Below are positions 53,866-64,000 of a stretch of DNA of 64,000 nucleotides, one piece after another. Origin of the DNA: Motacilla alba alba. Lineage: Eukaryota > Chordata > Aves > Passeriformes > Motacillidae. The notes below the pieces were generated by a model that was given only the letters and a program-made list of their open reading frames with translations, made no database searches and had not been told where the DNA came from. The stretch covers positions 10,913,850 to 10,977,849 of the forward strand of contig NC_052031.1 in the NCBI RefSeq assembly GCF_015832195.1. The letters run 5' to 3'. Position 1 is the stretch's first letter. Each line of letters begins with the position of its first letter. Made by a program: the position numbers and the translations under genes.

Positions 53866-56800
53866 GAGTTCTAAAAATATTAAACTGAAATTTGAAATTT
53901 GGGGTTGAAATAACAGTTACACTTAAAATAAAATCATTGATGAAGGGTTTTTTTCTGCCTTTGTCCTTTTTATTTTTTTAATACATTTCAAGTTAATGCT
54001 CACCATAGACTCCCTGTCATCTGGTTAATCTAATTAGAACAGGGAACTTGGGCACTGAACAGCAGCATCCTGCAAGCTGTCCACATGAGCAGGGCCACCA
54101 GGGTTCGTAGGTCTCCCAAAAGATGTGGGAAGTGAAGAGCCAAAATACATTTTGCATTGCCTGTATTTCTGCTGCTGCCTCATTTGTAGTGCTTCACTTG
54201 ATTAATTTCTTGCTTGTATTAAAAGTAATGGATTTCCAGTGGTAAGGATTCTGGATTCATTTCCAGCAATAAATATAATTTGAAATGAATAATGTGAACT
54301 ATGGTGACATTGACATTAATTCCTGATGCCTTGATGACATAATAAAAGACAAGGTCTTTAAGAAAAAAAATCCATGAATAAGCATATCTCAAACATATTC
54401 TTCACACAAATGCCTGAGAAGTCAAACAGGCTTGACACCACAGCCTCAAAGCTCATACAGGTAGGACTGCTGGGATTGGGTTTCCAGCTCATGTGGAAGA
54501 AGTTTGGGAGGCATAAGCCTGCCCAGTGACAGGAGTGAGCTTTCAGCTTGTGATCCTCCAAGAAAAGAGGCTGCAGGCAGTGTCACCAGGACCCAGGGCG
54601 CTGAGGGAACACCTGGGGGCACAGCACAGGTCAGGGTGCTGGGGGTCCCCTGCAGCCCAGCCGGCAGCTCCATCTCCTGGCGACACAGGAGAGCTCGGCT
54701 GGGATGGGTCCTGCACCCAGTGCTGTGTGCAGCAGTGCTGCAGGCATCCAACCCTGTGCTTATAGCCCAAATGATCCCGTTCCAGGGGCTGCTGCTGCCA
54801 CCCACAGCCCCAAACCAGGCAGGAACAGCAGCCAAGCCATGCCCAGGAGTGCAGTCTCACGATGCCTCTAATTCCTTCCTACAGACACACACAGAGGGAG
54901 GCAGGGAAAGGGCCCAAGGGCTCTTACTGCATGGGGTGAAATCCAGGTCACCTGCACCTGCTTGGGCTGAGTTACCCAGAGAGCAAGCAGGATCATTTTC
55001 TTCTCAATCCTGGCTAATCCTTTAAGGTTATTACGTATTTCTTAATGTACCTTGTGGAGCTGTTGAATTTTTGGCTCCAGACATCCACCCATGGTCAGCA
55101 GAGCCAAACCTGCACTGATACCCAGCACTGAAGCCTGACCCTGCATAGCCCTGCAGCAACATGAACTTGGCCTGAATTTCCTGGAAGGGCCAAAAAGTGA
55201 GGGGTGAGGAGAATTATGGTGAACAGGCTGTAGTGGAGGACAGGAAGAAGAGTGAAGACTGATATCTGCCTTGTGAGTTTAGTACATGGTGACTTCACAC
55301 CTTGCTGTTGAAAACAGGAATTTTTCACGAGGAAAAGAAATTTTTGAGATGAGATGGAAAGATGACACATGGCTTCCAGAGAAAAGATAGCCAGAGGTTT
55401 CCAAAAGTCCTCCCAGGACTGTGTCTGCGCTAGAAAAGGCACTTAATGATAGAAGCCATTCCAATCCCTAACCCCCAACTGCAATTTTTGCCTTAGCTAG
55501 AATCTAAGTTGATCCCATAAGCTGAGAATGCTGAAGAAAAGGTGTCTCCAATAGTCTGAAACCTGCTCCATGCCCACCAGCTGTACTGGGGACAAAATGG
55601 CCAGAAAGGCCACTCAAGAAACACCAAAGGTTTATTTTTCCTCACTGAGGACTTCAAGAAGATTTTCTACATTGGTGCTAAGAGAAAACTGATGAGGAAA
55701 GGTCATGCTCCTTCTCAACTCTGAGTCAGCCACTTGTCCTAACAGATTGAATTAACATCTCTGCAGTTCATACTTTCATCCACTGGGACATATAAATCTG
55801 ATTAATGTGAATGAAAGTAGCAAGACACTCAGAAAAGCTAACATATCCTTCTTACCATGTGTACCTATATGATGCATTACATGTTCTGAAACCACTTTCT
55901 GTAACATCATAAAAAACCTGCCATAAATACAGTCCTTTTCTGTAACATTTTAAAAGCATAGGAATGGCATATAAATCACAGGACAGGGAGACTCCGAGGA
56001 TGAGCATTGTGAAAGCTTCTTATTCCAACCCATTAAAAGCAAATCACGAATTCTGAAGTAGCACGTATGAGGATCCTCTGAGACCTGAGATCAAAGGGCA
56101 CTTACATGCTAAACAGGCATTGATCAAACCTGTTAGCTCTGTTTACCCTTGAGTGCAAATCCTGTCCACACAGGAGCAGGGAGCTGTAAAATGAAATTAT
56201 TCAGCTCCAAGAGGCATTCACATGAGATCTTACTCAAACGATACTAAACTGCAATTTGCTACCTCGCAGGACTGTTCAGTGGGTGGTTTTGTGATAGCAA
56301 GATGTGTAGAGAGGAGTGAGATAGACTGATACTCTATTTAATTTTGAGGGGAAAGAACACAACAGATTTGAGGATATTTTTACAAGTTGTGTGTGTTGAT
56401 TGAAGCTGTGGTAATGAGCTGCAGCTTAAGGGGGCATCATGTTCATTCCAGTTAGAAATAGAGATTTGCAAAAAGGAAGCCTTAATGCCTCCTTAAGTGT
56501 AGTTTTTCTCCTGTAAAATAGGCAGTTATTTGGCTTGTGAGCTACACCCAGCATGGTACTGAGTTTTGGTCGGAGCTCACCATGAATTAAATTTTAGTGG
56601 GTTGTTCCGCATAACATCAACAACAGGATGTACTATGAGTGATATATTTCCTCATGATTATTTTGATTTTATATTTTTTAAGACATTATTGTCTTATCTC
56701 TAAAAAACAATATAACCTTGTTTAGGAGTTCTGCTTAAAATTGATGCTTATTGTACGTTGTATTTGTAATAAAACAGCAATTAGTAGTTTTTATGTTGGA

Positions 56801-56875
56801 CCTTTGAGAATTCCCACTGTATTTTTATGTATACATGTGTGGAAATGACTAAGTTTATTTTCTTGTCTTGATTTC

Positions 56876-57300
56876 TTAAGTTTTAGCTTTTGTATGTTTT
56901 AGATTCTGTACTGCCTTAGTGTGTGACCCTGAACTTCATATAAAGTGTTAGCAAGTTCTCCTCACAGTTTAGTCAGACAGAACAATCCTTTTCCAGCCCG
57001 AGAACCAAGAACACCACTGCAGCTTCAGGCCTAAAAAGTATAAACAACTGCGAATTGAGGAGAGCAATCTGGGAGGATGAGACTTCACAAGCTGAAGCTG
57101 TAATTGGACAATTAACCCCAATATTTAAATGGACCAAAACTTATAAAAATGTGAAAACTTGGGAGTTGGGGCCCATTGTGGGTCCATCTAGGGCAGGCTA
57201 TTGCACTGCTCGAGGCGTGTCCTTTGAAGGTTTTTCAATAAATACTTTATTCCTCTAACACTGTCTAGCCTCTGTTCCAGGTAGCCTCTCAAGGCATCAG
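56876..57300 (+). mobile_element. LTR-like element, left arm of an inverted pair
   Basis: The element carries TTATAAAA (57141-57148) followed about 90 bases on by AATAAA (57237-57242), the promoter and polyadenylation spacing of an LTR R region, and ends in a C/T-rich CTGTCTAGCCTCTGTTCC tail. The same sequence occurs reverse-complemented at 57365-57799. The outer boundary at TTAAG is set only by where similarity to the other arm stops, so the true end may lie further left. Confidence 0.7.
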
Positions 57301-57364
57301 CAAACAAGACACATTATTCAACAGGGTCATTATTGATCCCATGTAAATGAAACAAGGAAAGAGA

Positions 57365-57799
57365 CTGATGCCTAAAGAGGCTGACCTGAAACAGAGGCTA
57401 GACAGTGTTAAAGGAATAAAGTATTTATTGAAAGGCCTTGAAAGGATACACCTTGGGCAGTGCAAGAGCATGGCTGGGCTCTACCCTAGATAGACCCAAG
57501 ATGGGCCCCTACTCACGAGTTTTCACACTTTTATAAGTTTTTGTCCATTTAAATATTGGGGTCAATTGTCCAATTACAGCTTCAGCTTGTGAAGTCCCAT
57601 CCTCCCAGATTGCTCTCCTCAATTTGCTGTTCATATTTCTTGAGCCTGAAGCTGCAATGGTGTCCTTGGTTCTCAGTCTGGAAATAGGTGGTTTTGTCTG
57701 ACTAAACTGTGAGGAGAACTTGCTAACACTTTATATGAAGTTCAGAGTCACATACTAATGCAGTACAGAATCTGGAAAATATGAAAGCTAAAACTTAAG
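57365..57799 (-). mobile_element. LTR-like element, right arm of an inverted pair
   Basis: Reverse complement of the left arm, with most of the roughly 430 bases alignable by eye and scattered substitutions. Read on the minus strand it has TTATAAAA (plus 57529-57536) and AATAAA (plus 57424-57429) in the same relative places. The two copies face each other tail to tail across a 64-base spacer (57301-57364) that contains no retroviral gene sequence I can recognise. Confidence 0.7.
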
Positions 57800-58185
57800 G
57801 CATCATTACTTTAATGTACTTCCATCGGAAAAAAAAAAAAAAGGAAGTCATTTGGTAAATAGAGACAGCAAGTAGAACTTTCATGAAAGTAAAATCATAT
57901 CTAGATGTTTATAACATACTTCAGATGTCTTCTTTGTAATAAACAAATTATCATTTGTTTATCAGAGCTCTTTCTCAGCCGGAGTTTTTCATACTGCAAG
58001 TAATTTGAATTTCTAAATTAATACTCCTCTGAAAAGGTACATGAGGTAGAGAAAATACTTGTACAACAGTTTTGGGGATTCAGAGAATAGTGGCCAAACT
58101 TAGAGGAAGGGGGGTTAAATGAAGGACAGGTATGTTTTCAGACTAAATAATTTTCTCCCTTTCAAAACAGTTGTGGGGTGTTTCT

Positions 58186-58308
58186 TTTATTTTTGGTTTT
58201 GGTTTTGGTTTTGGTTTTGGGTTTGGGTTTGGGTTTGGGTTTTGGGGTTTTGTTTTGTTTTGGTTTGTTTGTTTATTTGTTTTGTTTTGTTCTGTTTTGT
58301 TTTGTATA
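58186..58308. repeat. G/T-rich repeat: (TTTTGG)n, (TTTGGG)n then (TTTTG)n
   Basis: The tract shifts from TTTTGG units to TTTGGG units and then TTTTG units. The central part 58219-58247 has five consecutive G3-G4 runs with 3-4 base T loops, a canonical G-quadruplex pattern on the + strand. Confidence 0.95.
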
Positions 58309-61300
58309 CTATAACAGAAAAGTTTCAAAGCGCAGAATTAAAACCTTGGGTTTTTTTGAAATTGAATATTGTGATAGATCCCAAATATTTCCCTTTTCAG
58401 GTGTGAAGATATACCAGCATCTATTAAAACCAGAAAGGAAAAAAAAGGCTGAAAATTCAGAACCTGCCTGAGGGGAATGCCCCCTCTTTGCACAGCTCAA
58501 GGCAGCAGCATTTGTTTTCTTGGAGTTGGTTTGGTTCAGCAGTGTTTTCCTAAGCCTGCACCAGCAGAGAGCAGTAGTAGCCCCACCATAAGGGCTCGGC
58601 CTTGCCAGATATGTGGGTTTTGTTTGATTTGGGGACAGAGTGGGGTCCGTGGGCACCAAGTGACAATTGGCACCCAGAAAACTCAGAATATGGTTTTCTT
58701 GCCATGCCTCAGTTCTCCCAGCTCAGGAGCTGCACAGGTAGAGGTATTTTCTCCTTTATATTTTTGTTTAGGTGTACAAGAACAGTGAGGAATTATGTCC
58801 CAAATATTTGCTTGCCATCCCTGAGCTCACCAGTATGAAGGAGCTGCTTCTTTCTCCTTTCAATATTTAATATGCAGTTGCTTTTAACTTCTGCTTACTG
58901 AATTTAGGTTTATTGGATTTTCTTGCATAAAACAATGTTTATATACATATACATTCATGTTTATATTATAACAGGATTTCTACTTTTTATGAAGACTGTT
59001 CAAGCAAACGCAGACTTTCCAGTTCCATGAGGCCCCAGTAAATGCCTGTTTACATTATTCCTGTGATCTGTAACAACTGAGAACCCAGCTGAGCTCCTAC
59101 AGATTTACAAGCCCAATGAATCCTTGAGGTTAAGATATCAAACATCCACTGGCTAATGGTGACATTAATCTCACACTGTCTGCTGCTGAGATGTTATTGC
59201 TGTACTAGTGCCACGTTGCCATTTAAAGTCATTTCATCCTGTAGTGCAAGTCATGTGGTTCTGTCTGCTGGTACAGATCCAACAGATGCATTGAGAAGGA
59301 GTAAGAAGTAGAAAGCAAAATGCAAGGAGACTCATTGATTTTAAAGTATGGCATATTCAGTGGTAGCCTTTGCTTTTCCATGAAGTGGTTCTTAAGAACC
59401 TTAAATAAGGTGGGGGCTCTCATATCCAGGCATTCAGACACCCACACCTGGGTGCTGGGGAATGCTGCAGCTTACACAGCAAAGGGATTTAGACACAGAC
59501 AAGCAGCTTTTGAAGCAAAAATCACTCCCCTGAGTATCGTGGTAAAGTTCCCTACAAAGTGAGGGGAAAGAGTTCAGCAAGTGAGCATGAGCTAGCAAGA
59601 GTCAGCATGCAGCAGAAGGAGCTCAGGGCAGTCAATAGGAAATCCTGCAGAGGATTGCAGAAATCTCTGCAGAGATTGACTTTTCTAAACATAAGTGGGA
59701 ATCCAGACACCTCTTTGAAGGAGAATCTGATACCAAAAAAGACCTTGCTATGTAGGTTGTCTGTGGAAAGACTTGAGCATTTTGCTGGGAATATTTAGTA
59801 CTTAAAAGAACTGGAATCTGAAATGCCATTTTCTTCATAAATGGGTTCTGAAAAAAGAATGGTATATAATAGAATTTCTGAAAATAAGCAAAATTGCCAA
59901 AAGTCTGAATGTACCTCAATGTTTCCATCTCCATCAACTGAATGCCAAAATCAAATAACATCCACTTAATGGCAGAGAATAGCAACATATCTTGGATTTT
60001 ATATATACAATCAAAAAAGTATAAAAGCTGAACCCCGAGTGGTCATAAAGGCAATATTGAATAAAGGCATTACAGAGAACACATTTCTGAGGCAAAAGAA
60101 TGTGTGGTATCTTTAAAGATTATTGCTATGGAATATTTTCATAGGCAACAAAAAACAAACAATGCTTTCATACACGTTTTTTTGTGCAAGTTTTTATGTC
60201 AAATTCTGACAGATGTGAGGCCAAGAGAGGAAAGCTGGGAAAACTGCAGCCCATTCTAGGGAAGCAGCTGCTTTCAACTGGAATTGAGTGAGGGTTGTCA
60301 TGAGTGAAAAAATGTTAGCCAAGAAAAAACTTCCACCTGGAATCTTGTAGGAGATTCAGCCTGTTCTCTCTCTCCTTCTCCCTCTCTCTGGGTAGTTTAA
60401 TAAGTGGACCTTTCCTGCTCAGGTTGAAGCTGCCACAAGCCAGATTTTTGTAGCTTATAGAGTAAGCTACAGGATTCTTCTTATTAGTGTCCCTGTTTAG
60501 CTTTTACCTCCTCAAGGTTTCAGTGTTATATAGTACTGTACAATACAAAAGAAAATTTTAATTTAATCAGTACTGTGGAATGGGGTTAATAATGATGCTC
60601 AATTGGGCAGGCTGAAACAGAAGTTTTCTCATAAATAGGACAGATTCTGTATTGCTGACACTGAGTTTTCCTTTCCCAGGTTCATCAGCTTCCCTTTCTT
60701 CCTCTGAGGAAAGTGATTTGCAGGGAAACTTTTTATACTTTGGCAATTTTGTTCCATGAGAGGAAAAAAAATGCCATGTACTGAGGGCTGAACTTGCCTA
60801 CAGAATTTCCCAGAGAAGCTTGCAGCTTTCAGTGAGACTGATTCGCATCTCCAGTTCATTTTTTCCAAAGTTCTGTGTGAACATTTTCTAGTAGCCCTTT
60901 TTGTTGTCTGAGGAGAGGGCCAGGTCACCAACACCAGCTGGACACCAATAAAAAGAAACTCAAGTGCAGCACGAGGATAATGTTTCCCCTCACACCTTGT
61001 GACAAGCAATCCAAAGTCTTTTGGACCTCCTGGAAAGAATTTCTTTTTTTCCCGTTTTTCATAGGGGCAGGATGACCTGGATAGTTTTTCTGACTAGAAT
61101 CATTTTGTTATAGTTGGCTATACCTAGCACTGATTATAGTCTCTGGAAATTATGTAACGCTAACTTTTTGACTTCTCTGCAGGCTAGCTGACCACAAGGG
61201 AGGTGAAGATGTTCAGCCAGGTCTCTCTGGAAAAGAAATGGCAGAGGCAATCTTGGCCCACAGGATGAAGCTCTGTCACCAGCCATAAGTCAGAACAGTG

Positions 61301-64000
61301 ATGTGCCAAAATGTGCATGTGTGCATATATGCAAGCATCTTTATATGAGCATATGAAAATTTTAAGGGTTGCTTTTGATATATTCAGTTTCACAGAGCTC
61401 TCCTGGGGTTAAGAATTCCCAATCTCTCCATCTGTATGCAATATATGTTTTCTCCCAAACAATTCAAGTGCAACATGCCATTTTCTGCAGCTACAAAAAA
61501 TACAGCACAGTTAGGAGGCTGCTAACCCAGCAGCATATACAACTTGAAGCTTTAAACTCGTAATCATCTGAAAGCTTTTCTTAGCTGTAGCAAAGTGTTT
61601 CTTGTGCTTCTAGTAACCTATAATAAGGATTCAAACTCTATCCCCCAAAATTGTGAAGCAGGCATTTAAAGTGATAAAGCCATCATTTGCTGTAGAATTT
61701 TCTATTTAAAAGGAAAACACAGATTCATGTTTATCTTCCAGCTCGCCAAAGACTGGGATTTTGTATGAACTTGTGCTGTTGGGAGAGGTATTGTTTATGA
61801 GTTTGTCTAGCTGCCACTGTAAACACAGGCCTGCCTTTGTGTGCATCAGGTCTTTATGTAACCACTGGGAGGGATGTGGGGTTCTCCAGAAAGCAGCACA
61901 GGCCAGGGCTTTGTCTGGAGGGCTGGGGAACGGATATGGGTGATCTTTATTCCTGGAAACTGACGAGCTTCTGAGATGTCAAGATGACACTGTTCTCCCT
62001 CCTCCCTCCCTTGCAGGCTCTTCAAAAGCTCCCTGCCATTACATTGTCTGCCCACAGCAACATTCATCACAGTACAGGCTTAGTGGCTGAATCAGAGATT
62101 CAGAGCATCTGATAAATTCAGCCTCCTTTTGGCTACAAAGAGACAGCTCACAGCACAGGAGCTCAGTGGAATAGTAAAGGTGGTGACTGAAGAAATATCT
62201 CCCTTCAAAAAGAAAAGCAAAAACCTAGAAAAGATTTTTCTCCTTTCTCCTCTCCTGGCCACTCTCAGGAAGGTCCAGCTTGCAGAGCAGTCCTTCAGCT
62301 GATCTTTGCAGCCCAGCACAGGAGAAGGCTTCCACAGAATGACTCCTCCACCTTGGCCTCTGGCTCCTAATTTTAAAGGACTGACTCAGTTGTGTTTACT
62401 CTGACACACAAAACAAAAGTAGTCACCAAATATCTTCATCAGGGCTTCCTTCAGGTCTAGCACTGGGATAAGGTTAATCATGTTGGAAATTCCTTAGAAA
62501 AATGACTTTGACATAGAGGAGACTCCTGAAGGGAGAGAGGCATTTCCTGCTCGTTCTGCCTGTTTCAGTGAAGCACAGCAATTTTACCATTGTTACTTTT
62601 AAGAACAGGAGACTCTCTCTATGTTCACTGAGGAGTCTTTCCTTTAGCAATTGCTGGCATTAATGCCTCACTCTGACACAGGATTTTATTTTGGACTTGA
62701 GGAAGTAGATGAGAGTGATGTCTTGGATAACCTTTGTTCCATTGGTGTGATCCCTTTTCACAGAGCACTGGTCACTACCTGTCCTTATGTTTCAATGCCC
62801 ACCACTGCTGAAGCTGATCTTTTAAATCCAAGCAGAATCAGCAATTCACAAGAGGTTTTAGAGGCAGTACAGATCCTTTCATCTTCCCCGATAGTTGCTT
62901 CAGAAAAAAACGTTGGAGTTTTTTTTGTGAGTCCAGATGAACAAGAATGACAGCAGTACATCAATAGCACCAATCTGCAGCTCCACCGAGCTGAGAAAAA
63001 AAGTATTTTTACTGCAAAAGACTGGCATATCATTTGTCTAAAGGCAAAATGAAGTAATTATGCACTTTTAGTGTAGCCTGGGGTATTTAGGATGCAGAGG
63101 AATAGATTTTAAAAGTGCACACCAATCCTGCCTGCTCATGTTGATCCACAGCTTCTTCCAAAAATAGCTTCCCTGAATCTGCTTAGAATTCTCTTAACAT
63201 CAGCCTCAGATGTAGGGAGACAATGAAATTCCAGGTTAGTACACACTCTCGTGCCCGAAAACCCTGGTACAAATCTCAGCTGTTCTGGGATCACAGCATA
63301 AATCGTGATGGTATGGAACCTGGCTCTGAAGGACAGACAGACAGAGCTGGAAGTGCTTTTGCCTGATACCAGTAATCAGTGCTATTCCTGTCAGTGATTA
63401 TACCCAGTGCTGCCATTAGCAAAGGCAGCATCTATCAAAAATATTTTTAAATTCCTGATTTAGACTATTGCAGCTGGAAACATTTTAAGCAACCAATGCT
63501 TTTCCCTCTGCAGATTAAGTCTGAGAATAGAAGTTATTTTTCAAAAGAATTTCAGGCTTTCAGTGTTTGACTTTTTTTCTGATAGGAATCAGTGTTACAG
63601 ATTTTTTCTTGAAGATAAGTCTCAAATGCAGAGAAACAAAAAGCTGGAACCATTCTCAATGTTTACTTTCAGAAAAACTGAAATACTTTCATACTGACTT
63701 TTCAAGATATGTTATTTGGGTAGTTAAAAGAAAAAGAAAAGTCTTAGGAACTAAACAGAATTCCAAATGTCTTTCTCTGAATCTTTCCAAATAAAATTAC
63801 ATTACTGGAATCTTTTACATTGAAGGAACTCTGGAGAGATCAATCTGATTTTACAATGTGTTTTAGATCCAGTTGAAAGCATATTCAGATGCAAATTCAG
63901 TCCATCAAAATTGCTCTCAGCAGTTCTACTCGGGATACAAAAGTTCATCTAATTGGCATCCACCAGGATGCTTATTTGTTCATTCAAGATGAGAGACCAA

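Larger units (their letters stand above)
52274..64000. other. 3' intergenic region, no recognised gene
   Basis: This region is made of a CR1 tail (about 52481-52600), a solo LTR (about 53275-53865), an inverted pair of LTR-like elements (56876-57799), a G/T-rich low-complexity tract (58186-58308) and otherwise unassigned sequence. A GC-rich patch at about 54480-55000 has long open frames on both strands but no recognisable protein. A 99-codon open frame at 62651-62950 is unassigned. No GNAI1 exon, which might be expected further downstream by mammalian gene order, was seen. Confidence 0.75.

Noticed and set aside
54504..55025. 173-codon open frame on the plus strand with overlapping long frames on the other strand
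   Set aside because: The region is GC-rich, which lengthens frames by chance on both strands; no domain or motif is recognisable.
58620..58680. TTTGATTTGGGGACAGAGTG and TTGGCACCCAGAA, reminiscent of retroviral primer-binding sites
   Set aside because: Neither matches a tRNA 3' end well and no LTR end is adjacent.

Overview
The window looks like vertebrate nuclear DNA, most probably from a bird and perhaps a songbird. It is AT-rich and gene-poor. Small exons with GT/AG borders lie in long introns, and the recognisable repeats are mostly CR1-type LINE pieces, plus avian-style solo LTRs of endogenous retroviruses. The songbird suggestion rests only on how the LTRs look to me and was not checked against a repeat library.

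One gene is certain: a complete eight-exon GNAT3 (alpha-gustducin, the taste-signalling G-protein alpha subunit) on the + strand, from the ATG at 26101 to the TAA at 52202-52204. Exons are 26101-26218, 33841-33883, 37940-38081, 42201-42358, 46191-46319, 50852-50981, 51180-51333 and 52014-52204. They sum to 1065 bases, or 354 codons plus stop. Every G-alpha signature (P-loop, switch arginine, DVGGQ, NKKD, TCAT, C-terminal CGLF) falls at its Gi/transducin-family residue number. The frame is open only if exon 4 uses the GTAGGT donor at 42359; the overlapping donor four bases later would create an immediate stop.

Layout: 1-26100 is 5' intergenic sequence with no recognised exon. It holds one CR1 fragment at 16.9 kb, another at 22.1 kb, and an unnamed dispersed repeat present twice (5.3 and 16.6 kb). 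From 26.1 to 52.3 kb is GNAT3. Intron 1 carries the largest CR1 (31.9-32.9 kb), intron 3 an antisense solo LTR with an imperfect target-site duplication (40046-40733), and intron 5 a sense CR1 3' end just before exon 6. From 52.3 to 64 kb is 3' intergenic sequence with a CR1 tail, a second solo LTR (about 53275-53865), two LTR-like elements facing each other as a ~0.9-kb inverted repeat (56876-57799), and a G-quadruplex-prone G/T tract (58219-58247).

No CRISPR array, tRNA, rRNA or operon is visible, and I found no convincing new biological system. The best leads are competing splice sites in GNAT3 that would give truncated proteins, unusual substitutions in the protein (notably glutamine at residue 180 in switch I), the inverted LTR pair, and the unnamed repeat family.
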